DNA of 64,000 nt from Craurococcus roseus. GTDB lineage: Bacteria > Pseudomonadota > Alphaproteobacteria > Acetobacterales > Acetobacteraceae. The notes beneath the pieces were generated by a model that saw only the letters and a list, made by a program, of their open reading frames with translations, made no database searches and had not been told where the DNA came from. Made by a program: the position numbers and the translations under genes. Below, in pieces: positions 34,251-43,618 of this stretch. Every line of letters begins with the position of its first letter. The stretch's first letter is position 1. Where the stretch lies: NCBI RefSeq assembly GCF_039523795.1, contig NZ_BAAAFZ010000015.1, positions 62,001 through 126,000 on the forward strand, in the 5' to 3' direction.

Positions 34251-34741
34251 TTCCCTCCACGCCCAGACGCTGCGGTTTCGTGACAGGGACGCCTCACGCC
34301 GGGCAGGGCAGTAGCAGGGTGAATGCCTCCCTGGGGAAAGACAGCGGGTTGGGGCGAGGGGGCGGAAGCGGGCATTAGGAATCATAACCTATATCGACAG
34401 CGATGTCGAGCGGCGGAAGCGCGCCGTCCGCGTACGCTGCTGCGACGCGAGACGGTCAGGCCGGAGAACTCGTCAGTGGCTCTGCTCGACTCGACCGTCG
34501 TGATGGGCGCCGGCTGATGCGGTGCAAGGCCGGCATCTGCGGCCCGGCACGACAATCATGGGTCGTGCGGCGATGGCGGATGGCTACAATCGGGGGGCGC
34601 GGTGCGGCCGACGGCAATAGAACCGAGGAGAAGAACCGGATGATGACGGCGCCTCATCCTGGGCTGGCGGTCCGACCTCCCATGCGCACGGGTCCGGCGA
34701 AGAAACCCGCGCCGCCGGCGCCACCCGACGCGGTCAAAGGT

Positions 34742-35188
34742 TCAACGCGACTTCTCTGCTTCCCGACCGCCATCGCCTCCGTTGCTGTCGGCAATCGTCG
34801 GACCACCGTGTGCGGGAAGGCGGAGGAGGGACAGGACGGCCAGCGTCATAAGCACGCCGAACGTTTGCGCCATGGACATCACTGATAAGCCCACAAGTCT
34901 GGGCCAATCCCAAACGGGCAATCCGCTGCGAACCGCCTCGACGCAAAAAGCGGCTACGAACACGGCCAAAGCGACAAGAAACGTTCGGTGGACCGACTTT
35001 CCGGCCCAGCGTGCGAGTGCCGGCCCGAACGCCACCAGGACCACAACCCACGCGATCGGCACGAGGCTACCACCCCAGCTCGGCGGACCGACGAGCCAAA
35101 CCATCGTCGCGGCGATGAGTACCACGATCGCGAGGAGTAGGATCACGGCGGCCCAGCCGGCCCTCTTGTCACCGTCGGGCAGTGGCAT
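34742..35188 (-). CDS. Unknown four-helix membrane protein
   Basis: A 148-residue protein with four predicted membrane segments (about residues 12-34, 42-60, 68-86 and 98-122; for example VILLLAIVVLIAATMVWLVG and TFGVLMTLAVLSLL) and a charged, Gly/Asp-rich tail. ATG 35188 lies after GAGGTGAAGG. The codons are visibly less GC-rich than in neighbouring genes, which together with the decayed stretch beside it suggests acquisition. No family recognised. Confidence 0.65.
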   Translation of the reverse strand: MPLPDGDKRAGWAAVILLLAIVVLIAATMVWLVGPPSWGGSLVPIAWVVVLVAFGPALARWAGKSVHRTFLVALAVFVAAFCVEAVRSGLPVWDWPRLVGLSVMSMAQTFGVLMTLAVLSLLRLPAHGGPTIADSNGGDGGREAEKSR

Positions 35189-35257
35189 TGACCTTCACCT
35201 CAACCGGAAGTGGATCGCCCGCAACGCTCCGCCGTAAAAGCGCGCCGCATCGCCCGA

Positions 35258-36814
35258 CTACGCCGGCGCTTTGCTCGTGCCCACAACGGCCTGTGACCGC
35301 TCGGCCCTGCGGTGCCGGAACGCCAGCGCCTCCGCGACGTGAGCGCGGGTGACGGTCCCGCTGCCGGCGAGGTCCGCGATGGTGCGCGCCACCCGCAGGG
35401 TGCGGACAAAGCCGCGCGCGGACAGGCGCAGCCGCTCGGCCGCCTGCTCCGCCAAGGCGCGCGCCGCCGCGTCCGCCGCCAAGCCGCGCTCCAGCGCCGC
35501 GCCGTCCGCCACGGCGTTGCACCGCGGGCCGTCGGCGCCGTAGCGGGCGCGCTGCCGTTCTCGCGCTTCGGCCACGCGCGCGGCGACCGCCGCGCTGGTC
35601 TCGCCCGCCGGCGCGCGCGACATCTCGGCGGCCGGCACCGGGACCACCTCGATTGACAGGTCCATGCGGTCGAGCAGCGGGCCGGAGAGGCGCATCGCGT
35701 AATCTTCGCCGCAGCGCGGCGCCCGGCCGCACTCGCGCGACGGGTCGCCGAGGTGGCCGCACCGGCACGGGTTCATCGCCGCCACGCACTGGAAGCGCGC
35801 GGGGTAGGTGACGTGGGCGTTGGCGCGGCTGATGGTGGCGTGGCCGATCTCCATCGGCTGCCGCAGCGCTTCCAGCGCCGGGCGCGGGAATTCCGGCCAC
35901 TCGTCCAGGAACAGCACACCGTGGTGCGCCAGGCTGATCTCGCCCGGCCGCGCCTTGTTGCCGCCGCCGGCGAGCGCGGCTTGGCTCGCCGAGTGGTGCG
36001 GGTCGCGGAAGGGCGGGCGCACCACCAGCCGCCCGTCGCGCAGCAGCGCGGCGACGGAGTGGACCATGCTGACCTCCAGCGCCTCCGCGGGCGTCAGATC
36101 CGGCAGCAGGCCCGGCAGCCGCATCGCCAGCATGGACTTGCCGGCGCCGGGCGCGCCGACCATCAGCAGGTTGTGGCCGCCGGCCGCCGCCACCTCCAGC
36201 GCGCGCTTGGCGCTTTCCTGGCCCTTCACCTCGGAGAGGCACGGCCCGGTCCGTTGCAACGCCGCCGGGTCGATCCGCGGCGGCTCGGGCGGGGTGAGCA
36301 CCTGCGTGCCGCGGAAGTGGTTCATCAGGGCGAGCAGGCTGTCGGCCGCCAGCACCTCGATGCGCCCGGCCCAGGCCGCCTCGCCGCCCTGCGACGCCGG
36401 GCAGATCAGGCCGAGGTCGCGCGCGGAGGCGCCGAGCGCCGCCGGCAGCACGCCGGCCACGCCGTTGATGGCGCCGTCGAGCGAGAGTTCGCCGAGCGCG
36501 GCGTACCGTGTCAGTTCCTCGCGCGGCAGCACGTCCATCGCAGCGAGCACGGCGAGGGCGATCGGCAGGTCGAGATGCGAGCCTTCCTTGGCGATGTCGG
36601 CCGGCGCCAGGTTCACCAGCACCCGCTTCGGCGGCAGCGACAAGCCGAGCCCCGCCAACGCCGCCCGCACCCGCTCGCGGCTTTCCGCCACCGCCTTGTC
36701 GGCGAGGCCGACGACGAGGAAGGCCGGCAGCCCGGAGGCGATCTGGACCTGCACCTCCACCGGCACGGGCTCGATGCCGGAAAAGGCGAAGGAGAGGACG
36801 CGGGCGATGCTCAT
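35258..36814 (-). CDS. comM: YifB/ComM family Mg-chelatase-like AAA+ ATPase
   Basis: A 518-residue ATPase with an N-terminal Lon-protease-like fold (SFAFSGIEPVPVEVQVQIASGLPAFLVVGLADKAV, about residues 8-45), a central AAA+ core with Walker A GAPGAGKSM (about 217) and Walker B GVLFLDEWPEF, a Cys-rich loop (NPCRCGHLG...C...C) and the C-terminal Mg-chelatase domain (RTLRVARTIADLAGS). In naturally transformable bacteria ComM is a branch-migration helicase that extends integration of foreign DNA. The start at 36814 gives the conserved N-terminus. Confidence 0.93.
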   Translation of the reverse strand: MSIARVLSFAFSGIEPVPVEVQVQIASGLPAFLVVGLADKAVAESRERVRAALAGLGLSLPPKRVLVNLAPADIAKEGSHLDLPIALAVLAAMDVLPREELTRYAALGELSLDGAINGVAGVLPAALGASARDLGLICPASQGGEAAWAGRIEVLAADSLLALMNHFRGTQVLTPPEPPRIDPAALQRTGPCLSEVKGQESAKRALEVAAAGGHNLLMVGAPGAGKSMLAMRLPGLLPDLTPAEALEVSMVHSVAALLRDGRLVVRPPFRDPHHSASQAALAGGGNKARPGEISLAHHGVLFLDEWPEFPRPALEALRQPMEIGHATISRANAHVTYPARFQCVAAMNPCRCGHLGDPSRECGRAPRCGEDYAMRLSGPLLDRMDLSIEVVPVPAAEMSRAPAGETSAAVAARVAEARERQRARYGADGPRCNAVADGAALERGLAADAAARALAEQAAERLRLSARGFVRTLRVARTIADLAGSGTVTRAHVAEALAFRHRRAERSQAVVGTSKAPA

Positions 36815-36859
36815 GGCAGCGCGCAGAGTAGTGGAATCCGCGTCTTGTTCAACCAAAGG

Positions 36860-37867
36860 TTATGAAACGGCTAGGGTCTCCGCCGCCCGCATCACCCGGA
36901 GGAAGTTGCCCGACCACAGCAACGCGAGCTCGCGCGGGCCGTAGCCCCGGCCGCGCAGGACCGCGGTGAGCCCGCCGGTCTCCGCGGCGTTTTCCCACCC
37001 CCGAACGCCGCCGCCGCCGTCGAAGTCCGAGGAGACGCCGACGTGCTCGACGCCGATCCGCCGGACGGCGTGGTCCACGTGGTCGGCCATGTCCTCGACG
37101 CCCGCCTCGGCGCCGGCCGCGCCGCTCCCGGGCGGCGGGGCGCGCAGGAAGGCGGAGACCGCGGTGATCTGCACCAGCCCGCCGACGCGGGCCAGCGCGT
37201 CGAGCTGCTCGTCGTCGATGTTGCGGGGGTGGTCGCGCAGCGCCCGGCAGGCGGTGTGCGTCGCCACCACCGGGGAGCGTGAGACCTCGGCGGCCTGCAT
37301 CATGCCGGCCTTGGAGACGTGGGAGACGTCCACCATCATCCCCGCGCGGTTCAGCGCGCCGATGGCGTCGCGCCCGAGCGCGGACAGGCCGCCGTGCTCC
37401 ACAGGCCCGTCGCCCAGAGCCTGCCGGGGCCGCGCGCTGTCGGCGAGGTCGTTGTGCCCGTCGTGGGTCAGGGTCAGGTAGCAGGCGCCGAGCGCCCGCC
37501 AGCGCGCCACGGCGCCGAGGTCGTGGCCCATGGCGTAGCCGTTCTCCACCGCGGAGAGCACCGCCAGCGCCCCGGCCTCCGCCGCCGCTTCCGCCTCCGC
37601 CGCGGTGGCGCAGAAGCGCCGCGCCTCGCCGCCCGCCCGGTCCCGGATGTGGCGGAGCATCGCCTCCGCCCGCGCCGCCGCCTCGGCGTGGCCGGCCGGG
37701 TCGCGCCTGCCCTGCGGCACGTAGGCGATGAACACGGCCGCCCGCAGGCCGCCCCGCTCCATCTTCGGGAAGTCCACGCGCATGGGGCCTTCCACGCGCG
37801 GGTCGGGCGGGTCCGGCCAGCGGATGTCGACGTGGGAGTCGAGCGTGAACACCGCGTCGCCGCTCAT
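36860..37867 (-). CDS. M19 family membrane-dipeptidase-like zinc dipeptidase
   Basis: A 335-residue member of the renal dipeptidase family. The N-terminal metal motif is SHVDI (His-x-Asp, about residues 11-15), the bridging Glu is in LSAVENGYAMG, and further ligands are in VVATHTACRALRDHPRN and EHVGVSSDFDGG. It probably cleaves dipeptides, possibly with a D-residue, in the cytoplasm since no signal peptide is present. ATG 37867 overlaps the upstream amidohydrolase stop (ATGA), so the two form an operon. Confidence 0.88.
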   Translation of the reverse strand: MSGDAVFTLDSHVDIRWPDPPDPRVEGPMRVDFPKMERGGLRAAVFIAYVPQGRRDPAGHAEAAARAEAMLRHIRDRAGGEARRFCATAAEAEAAAEAGALAVLSAVENGYAMGHDLGAVARWRALGACYLTLTHDGHNDLADSARPRQALGDGPVEHGGLSALGRDAIGALNRAGMMVDVSHVSKAGMMQAAEVSRSPVVATHTACRALRDHPRNIDDEQLDALARVGGLVQITAVSAFLRAPPPGSGAAGAEAGVEDMADHVDHAVRRIGVEHVGVSSDFDGGGGVRGWENAAETGGLTAVLRGRGYGPRELALLWSGNFLRVMRAAETLAVS

Positions 37868-38901
37868 GCCGCGTCGCCCCAGCCGGAAAGGAAGCGCGCG
37901 AGCAGCGTGCCCAGCAGGTCCACGTTGTAGCCGCCCTCCTGCGTGATCGCGGTCGGCAGCCGCAGGCCGGCGAGGAGGGCGCCCGCCCGCGCGAAGCCGT
38001 CCGGCGTGACCTTCAGCGCCGCCAGGGGCTCGTCCTCGCTGGCGTCGAAGCCCAGCGGCACCACCAGCGCCTCCGCGCCGGATGCGCGCGCCGCCTCCAC
38101 GCCGCGGCCGATCGCCTCCAGCCATCCGTCGTCGCCGGTGCCGAAAGGGAGGGGGAGGTTGAGGTTGCGCCCGTCGCCGGCCCCGGCGCCCCGTTCGTGG
38201 GCGCGGCCGACGTACCAGGGATAGTAGCGGTCCGGGTCGGCGTGGACGGAGACGGTCAGCACCGCGCCGTCCTCCCAAAAGATGCCCTGCGTGCCGTTGC
38301 CGTGGTGGCTGTCGATGTCGATCACCGCCACCCGCGCCGCCCCCGCGCGCCGCAGCGCTTGCACGCCGAGCGCCGCGTTGTTGACGTAGCAGTGCCCGCC
38401 CGCCCGCGCGGCGTAGGCGTGGTGGCCCGGCGGGCGGCACAGCGCGTAGGCTTGGCCGCCCTTCGCCGCTTCCGCCGCCGCGGCCAGCGCCGTCCCCGCC
38501 GCGGCGAGGCAGGCTTCCCAGGTACCGGGGCCGACCGGGCAGGCGGCGTCGGCGGTGAACCAGCCCGCGCGGCCGATGACGCCCGGCCCCGGGCGCGCGC
38601 CTTGGGCCAGCATCTCCGGCGAGGGGTGGATGTTCGCCACCGCCTCCGGCCCCGCGTCGGGCAGCGCCGCCCACTCGCGCGCGGCGCCCCGGAGGAAGTC
38701 GATGTAATCGCCGGCGTGGACGGCGGCGAGCGCGGCGGCGTCGGCCGGCGCCGCGGCCTCCGCCCGCAAGCCAGTTTCGCCGAGGCCCGCGAGCAGCGAC
38801 GCCGCGCGGGCCGGCACTTCGTAGTTCGGCCGCACCGCGCCGCGCATGAGGAAGAACCGCGGGTCGTGCCGCGTCTGGTCCGGGTGGTGGAAAGCGCGCA
38901 T
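37864..38901 (-). CDS. Histone deacetylase-family amidohydrolase, acetylpolyamine amidohydrolase-like
   Basis: A 345-residue arginase/deacetylase-fold zinc enzyme. Active-site features are LCRPPGHHAYAARAGG (His-His, about residues 147-156), the zinc ligands in DIDSHHGNGTQ and LGFDASEDEP, and the C-terminal Tyr in QEGGYNVD. The N-terminal RGAVRPNYEVPARA and the SPGTWEA-like VGPGTWEACLAAAG resemble acetylpolyamine amidohydrolases more than acetoin-utilisation proteins. It likely removes acetyl groups from polyamines or amines. It is divergent from the 38982 deacylase across 80 bases. Confidence 0.85.
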   Translation of the reverse strand: MRAFHHPDQTRHDPRFFLMRGAVRPNYEVPARAASLLAGLGETGLRAEAAAPADAAALAAVHAGDYIDFLRGAAREWAALPDAGPEAVANIHPSPEMLAQGARPGPGVIGRAGWFTADAACPVGPGTWEACLAAAGTALAAAAEAAKGGQAYALCRPPGHHAYAARAGGHCYVNNAALGVQALRRAGAARVAVIDIDSHHGNGTQGIFWEDGAVLTVSVHADPDRYYPWYVGRAHERGAGAGDGRNLNLPLPFGTGDDGWLEAIGRGVEAARASGAEALVVPLGFDASEDEPLAALKVTPDGFARAGALLAGLRLPTAITQEGGYNVDLLGTLLARFLSGWGDAA

Positions 38902-38981
38902 GCCGCGAGCCTACAGCGGATCGCCCGTCCGGTCGCCCCGCCATCTGGACAGCGCCGCCGGGCCGGGCTGCACTCGCGGCC

Positions 38982-40286
38982 ATGCCGAACGCCCTCGACC
39001 CCGGCGCGCGCCGCGCCATTCTCGACGCCGTGGACACGCTCCGCGAAGACTCGGTCGAGGCGCTGGCCCGCTTGGTGCGGTGCCCGTCCACCCTGGGCCG
39101 GGAGGCATCGGCGCTCGACGAGATGGCGAGCCTGTACGAAAGCCTCGGCCTGGAGCCGCGGCGCGTGCCGACGGTGCCGGCGCAACTGGCCGACCACCCC
39201 GGCTTCTCGCCGCCGCTGATCCCCTACGAGGGACGCGACAACGTGGTCGCCGTCCACCGCCCCGGCGGCGCGGCGAAGGGCCGGAGCCTCACCCTGCAAG
39301 GCCACGTCGACGTGGTGCCGGAGGGCGCCGCCGACATGTGGGAAACGCCGCCCTTCGAGCCCGCCGTCCGGGGCGGCCGCATGTACGGCCGCGGCGCCGG
39401 CGACATGAAGGCCGGGGACGTGGCGTACTGCATGGCCTTCAAGGCGTTCCGCATGGCCGGGCTCCAGCCGGCGGCCGAGGTTCAGATGCACTCCGTCATC
39501 GAGGAGGAATGCACCGGCAACGGCGCGCTGGCCTGCATGCTGGCGATGCCCAAGACCGACGCCGTGGTCATCCCCGAGCCCGGCCCGGGCATGGACGCGC
39601 TCTACACCGCCGAGGTCGGCGTGGTCTGGGCCTGGGTGACGGTGAGCGGCCGGCCGGCGCACGTCCGCGACATGCAGTCCGGCGTCAACGCCATCGAGGC
39701 CGTCTACGCCATCGCCGCCGCCTTCAAGGATTACGAGCGGGAGATGAACGCCGCCGAGCGCATCCACCCCGCCTTCCGAGGCCTGAACCACCCGGTCAAC
39801 GTCAACCTCGGCACGGTCGAGGGCGGGGAGTGGAACAGCAGCGTGCCGACGCGCGCGCGCATCGGCATGCGGGTCGGCGTGATGCTCGGCCGCACGGCGC
39901 AGGAGACCAAGGCCGACATCGAGCGGCTGGTCGCCGAGGCCGCACGCGACGAGCGGCTGCGCGGCGCCAAGGTCAAGCTCGAGTTCAAGGGCTTCATGGC
40001 CGACCCCTGCGCCTTCGACACCGAGGCGGAGATCGTCAAGCTCGCCCGCCGCGCCCACGCCGAGGCCACCGGCGGCACGCTGCGGGACTACCCCGCCACC
40101 GGCCTGACGGACGGCCGCCACTTCGTCCTGCACCAGGGCACGCCCGTGGCCTGCTTCGGCCCGGACGCGCAGGAGATCCACGGCATCGACGAGAGCGTGG
40201 GCCTCGAAAGCATGCACGGCATCACCCGCGCCATCGCGCTGATGATCGCCGAATGGTGCGGCGTGGAGCGGCGGCCGACGCCATGA
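38982..40286 (+). CDS. ArgE/DapE family M20 deacylase
   Basis: A 434-residue zinc hydrolase with LQGHVDVVPEG (His and Asp, about residues 106-108), GRGAGDMKAG (bridging Asp), the Glu-Glu in SVIEEECTGNGA and a late His in HGITRAIALM. The dimer domain has SGRPAHVRDMQSGVNAIE. The family removes N-acyl groups from amino acids such as N-acetylornithine or succinyl-diaminopimelate; this copy is in a catabolic-looking cluster, so an acylated amino acid from outside is more likely. The stop overlaps the next gene (ATGA). Confidence 0.88.
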   Translation: MPNALDPGARRAILDAVDTLREDSVEALARLVRCPSTLGREASALDEMASLYESLGLEPRRVPTVPAQLADHPGFSPPLIPYEGRDNVVAVHRPGGAAKGRSLTLQGHVDVVPEGAADMWETPPFEPAVRGGRMYGRGAGDMKAGDVAYCMAFKAFRMAGLQPAAEVQMHSVIEEECTGNGALACMLAMPKTDAVVIPEPGPGMDALYTAEVGVVWAWVTVSGRPAHVRDMQSGVNAIEAVYAIAAAFKDYEREMNAAERIHPAFRGLNHPVNVNLGTVEGGEWNSSVPTRARIGMRVGVMLGRTAQETKADIERLVAEAARDERLRGAKVKLEFKGFMADPCAFDTEAEIVKLARRAHAEATGGTLRDYPATGLTDGRHFVLHQGTPVACFGPDAQEIHGIDESVGLESMHGITRAIALMIAEWCGVERRPTP

Positions 40287-40678
40287 CGCGGGCACCGCTC
40301 CCCATCCTGCTCCTGGCCGCCACCGGCTGCGCCATCCCGCAGCAGCCGCCCTCGCCGGACCCGATCCGGGGCGGCACCCGGGCGGAGGGCAGGCTCGACG
40401 GCGGCAGCCCGGTGCTGGCGGCCTTTTGCGTGTCGCAGGAGGTGCCATTGTCCTACGTGATGCTGGTCCCGGACGGCGCGGCGGTGCGGCCCGCGCCCGG
40501 CGTCTGGCCCGCCATCGATCCGGGTTACGCCCTCATCATGCGGCGCTCCGACGGCGGGGTGCCCTGGGTCCGCCAGGTCGGCGAGACCGCCAACCCCGTG
40601 ACGGCAGCCGCCATCGCGGACCGGTTCGACCGCGCGCTCGCCGCCTGCGCCCCGGTGGTCGGGGAGGGCGGCGCGTGA
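40283..40678 (+). CDS. Small unknown lipoprotein inside the hydrolase operon
   Basis: A 131-residue protein with a short lipoprotein signal (MTRAPLPILLLAATGC, lipobox ATGC, Cys 16). The mature part has FCVSQEVPLSYVMLVPDG, IDPGYALIMRRSDGGVPWVRQ and one more Cys near the C-terminus (LAACAP). ATGA and GTGA overlaps on both sides place it tightly between two metallohydrolases. No family recognised. Confidence 0.65.
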   Translation: MTRAPLPILLLAATGCAIPQQPPSPDPIRGGTRAEGRLDGGSPVLAAFCVSQEVPLSYVMLVPDGAAVRPAPGVWPAIDPGYALIMRRSDGGVPWVRQVGETANPVTAAAIADRFDRALAACAPVVGEGGA

Positions 40679-41937
40679 GCGCCGGGCGCAACCTGCCGCT
40701 TTCGGGCGAGCGCCTGTGGTCCTCGCTGATGGAGATGGCGCGCATCGGAGCCTTGCCGAACGGCGGATGCGACCGGCAGGCGCTGACCGACGAGGACGGC
40801 GAGGGCCGGCGCCTGCTGCAACGGTGGGGCGAGGAGGTCGGGCTCGCGCTCACCGTGGACCGGCTCGGCAACATGGTGTTCCGCCGCGAGGGCCGCGACC
40901 CGTCGCGGCCGCCGGTGGCGATCGGGAGCCACCTCGACACCCAGCCCACCGGCGGCAAGTTCGACGGCGTGCTCGGCGTGCTGGCGGGCCTCGAGATCAT
41001 GCGCGCGCTGCACGAGGCGGGCGCCGAGACCGAAGCGCCGCTGCTGCTGGTGAATTGGACCAATGAGGAGGGCGCCCGCTTCGCCCCGCCGATGATGGGC
41101 AGCGGCGCCGTGATGGGCATCCTCCCGGAGGCCGAGATCCTGGCCAAGCGGGACGGCGGGGGCGCGGTGTTCGGCGAGGAGCTGCGCCGCATCGGCTGGG
41201 CCGGCGAGGCCGATCCGGCGGCGCTGCGGAACCTGGGCGCCTACCTCGAACTGCACATCGAGCAGGGGCCGGTGCTGGAGGACGGGGGCTTCGACGTCGG
41301 CGTCGTCACCCACGCCCTCGCGCAGTCCTGGTTCGAAGTGACGACGGAGGGCGCCGAGTCGCACGGCGGCTCCCGCATGGCCGGGCGGCGGGACGCGCTG
41401 ATGGCGGCCGCTCCGCTGGTCTCCGCGGTGGAAGAGATCGCCTTGGCCGCGGTGAGCGCCGATGGAGAGGCCGGGCGCGGCACGGTCGGGCAACTCGACG
41501 TCCACCCCGGCAGCCGCAATGTCTCCCCCGGACGCGTCCGCTTCAGCGTGGACATGCGCCACGGCGACCCGGGGCGCCTCGACTGGATGGGCCGCGAGCT
41601 CGCCGCCCGCGCAGCCGCCATCGCCGCCGGGCGCAAGGTGCGGATCGAGGTCGCCCCGTTCTGGCATTCGCCGCCGACGCCCTTCGATTCCGCCCTGGTC
41701 CAGCGCGTGCGCGACGCCGCCGCCGCACGGGGCCTGCGCGCCCGCGACATCCCGACCGGGATCGGCCACGACGCAGTCTACGTCGCGCGCCGCGTGCCTT
41801 CGGTGATGGTCTTCGCCCCCTGCCACGGCGGCGTCAGCCACAACGAGGCGGAGAGCATCACGCCGGACTGGGCCACCGCCGGATTGCAGGTGCTGGCCGA
41901 CGCCGCCCTCGCCACCGCCGGCCTCGTCAGGGGGTAG
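40675..41937 (+). CDS. Zn-dependent amidase of the hydantoinase/carbamoylase family
   Basis: A 420-residue M20-related enzyme of the N-carbamoyl-L-amino-acid hydrolase / allantoate amidohydrolase / beta-ureidopropionase group. Metal and substrate residues are in IGSHLDTQPTGGKFDGVLGVLAGLE (His, Asp, about residues 82-84), LVNWTNEEGARFAPPMMGSGA (Glu-Glu), LELHIEQGP, TEGAESHGGSRM and GVSHNEAE (C-terminal His). GTG 40675 overlaps the lipoprotein stop. It probably splits a carbamoyl amino acid or ureido compound to give ammonia and CO2. Confidence 0.9.
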   Translation: MSAGRNLPLSGERLWSSLMEMARIGALPNGGCDRQALTDEDGEGRRLLQRWGEEVGLALTVDRLGNMVFRREGRDPSRPPVAIGSHLDTQPTGGKFDGVLGVLAGLEIMRALHEAGAETEAPLLLVNWTNEEGARFAPPMMGSGAVMGILPEAEILAKRDGGGAVFGEELRRIGWAGEADPAALRNLGAYLELHIEQGPVLEDGGFDVGVVTHALAQSWFEVTTEGAESHGGSRMAGRRDALMAAAPLVSAVEEIALAAVSADGEAGRGTVGQLDVHPGSRNVSPGRVRFSVDMRHGDPGRLDWMGRELAARAAAIAAGRKVRIEVAPFWHSPPTPFDSALVQRVRDAAAARGLRARDIPTGIGHDAVYVARRVPSVMVFAPCHGGVSHNEAESITPDWATAGLQVLADAALATAGLVRG

Positions 41938-41939
41938 GG

Positions 41940-43433
41940 ATGCGCATCGCCATTGGCGGCTTCCAGCACGAAAGCCATTCCTTCGCGCCCATGCCGACGC
42001 GCTGGGGGGATTTCCTGCGGCCCGGCGGCTTCCCGCCGCTGCAACGCCCGGCCGGGCTGGTCGAGGCGCTGCGACCGACCTCTGTGCCGAGCGCCGGCGC
42101 CATAGTCGCCGCGGAGGAAGCGGGGGCGGAGATCGCGCCGCTCGTGTGGTGCTTCGCCAACCCCGCCGGCCCCGTCACCGCCGGAGCTTTCGAGCGCATC
42201 GCCGCGCTGATGCTCGCCGCCCTGTCGGACGCGATCGAGGCCGCGCCGCTCGATGGCGTGTTCCTGGAACTGCACGGCGCCATGGTGGCCGAGGGCTTCG
42301 ACGACGCCGAAGGCGAGCTGCTCCGCCGTGTCCGCGCCGCGGTCGGGCCGGAGGTGCCGGTCGCCGCCAGCCTCGACCCGCACGCCAACATGACGGAAGC
42401 CATGGTGGCCCACGCCGACGTGCTGGTGCCCTACCGCACCTACCCGCATGTGGACATGAAGCCGGCGGGCACGCGGGCGGTGCGGCTGCTGCTGAAACGC
42501 GCCCGCCGCGGCCGTCCCTGGGCGAAGGCCTTCCGCCAGGTGGATTTCCTGATCCCGCTCGGGGCGCAGTGCACCCTGGTCCCGCCGATGCGGGACGTGC
42601 TGGAGGAGCGCGCCCGCATCGCCGAGGCGGAAGGCGTCGCGGAACTCGCCTTCTGCTTCGGCTTTCCCTACGCCGACTTCCCGGACTGCGGCGTTTCCGT
42701 CGCCGCCTTCGCCGACGACCAGGCCGCGGCGGACCGCGCGGCCGGCGCGCTCGCGGGTTGGATCGAGGCCAAGGAGGCGGAGTTCGCTGGCGGCGTCGTC
42801 CCCGCCGCGGAGGGCGTGGCCCGCGCCATCGCCGTCGCGCGCACCGCCACCGGCCCGGTCGTCCTGGCCGACACGCAGGACAACCCGGGCGGGGGCGGCC
42901 ACGGCGACACCACCGGCCTCCTGGCCGAGCTGGTGCGCCAAGGCGCCGAAGGCGCCGTGCTCGGCCTCATCAACGACGCGGAGAGCGCCGCCGCCTGCCA
43001 CGCGGCGGGGGAGGGCGCCACGGTGTCGCTGTCCCTGGGAGGCCGCAGCGACGGCGCGCCGCTCGCGGTGGCGGCCGCCGTCGAGCGGCTGAGCGACGGA
43101 CGCTTCACCGGCACCGGCCCGATGGCTGGCGGCAACCCGATCGACCTCGGGCCTACCGCGCTGGTGCGCGTCTCGCCCGGCGTGCGCGTCATCGTCGTTT
43201 CGCGCAAGATGCAGGCGTTGGACCAGGCGCTTTTCACCCACCTCGGCGTGCAACCGGCGGAGCAGAAGATCGTCGCGCTGAAATCCAGCGTCCACTTCCG
43301 CGCCGACTTCCAGCCCATCGCCTCCGAGGTGATCGTCGCCGCCGCGCCTGGCCCGGTGGTGGCGGACCCGGCCGTGCTGCCCTTCACGCGCCTCCGCCCG
43401 TCGCTCCGCCTCCGGCCCGGAGCGAACCGTTGA
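41940..43433 (+). CDS. M81 family metallopeptidase (microcystinase C/MlrC-like)
   Basis: A 497-residue protein starting 2 bases after the previous stop. The M81 N-terminus is clear: MRIAIGGFQHESHSFAPMPT, then LELHGAMVAEGFDDAEGELL, SLDPHANMT and LVPYRTYPHVDMKPAGTRA; the C-terminal MlrC half has DTQDNPGGGGHGDTTGLL. Family members are zinc peptidases; MlrC cuts linear microcystin. Most relatives act on unknown peptides in amino-acid catabolic clusters like this one. Confidence 0.9.
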   Translation: MRIAIGGFQHESHSFAPMPTRWGDFLRPGGFPPLQRPAGLVEALRPTSVPSAGAIVAAEEAGAEIAPLVWCFANPAGPVTAGAFERIAALMLAALSDAIEAAPLDGVFLELHGAMVAEGFDDAEGELLRRVRAAVGPEVPVAASLDPHANMTEAMVAHADVLVPYRTYPHVDMKPAGTRAVRLLLKRARRGRPWAKAFRQVDFLIPLGAQCTLVPPMRDVLEERARIAEAEGVAELAFCFGFPYADFPDCGVSVAAFADDQAAADRAAGALAGWIEAKEAEFAGGVVPAAEGVARAIAVARTATGPVVLADTQDNPGGGGHGDTTGLLAELVRQGAEGAVLGLINDAESAAACHAAGEGATVSLSLGGRSDGAPLAVAAAVERLSDGRFTGTGPMAGGNPIDLGPTALVRVSPGVRVIVVSRKMQALDQALFTHLGVQPAEQKIVALKSSVHFRADFQPIASEVIVAAAPGPVVADPAVLPFTRLRPSLRLRPGANR

Positions 43434-43618
43434 AGGCCGGGGCCGCCCGTCGAATCGTCGGCACGGTTTTGCGGTATTGCTCACATCCGCGTCAGCCGCT
43501 CCGCCCGCATTTGTTCAATGCACTGACTTAACGAACCCACACGCCGTTTCTCGCCTTTAAAGCGATTGTTGGCTTGGTTTCGCCCGCATGGCGGGAGCAG
43601 GCGGGGTGGAGCGTCCAA

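Larger units (their letters stand above)
33820..34741. other. Gene-poor stretch between ggt and the 34742 membrane protein
   Basis: About 920 bases with no convincing gene. The first part holds the four-copy repeat array (34007-34250). From about 34370 the base composition drops (for example the AT-rich bases around 34376-34400), and short frames there have no protein-like pattern. The stretch looks like a site of past insertion or gene decay. Confidence 0.5.

Noticed and set aside
32080..34260. Extended ggt start at 34260
   Set aside because: The added 147 residues are translated repeat array; the signal peptide begins at 33819.
34403..34885. 160-residue plus-strand frame in the gene-poor stretch
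   Set aside because: No ribosome-binding site or protein-like pattern, and its 3' part is antisense to the better-supported membrane protein.
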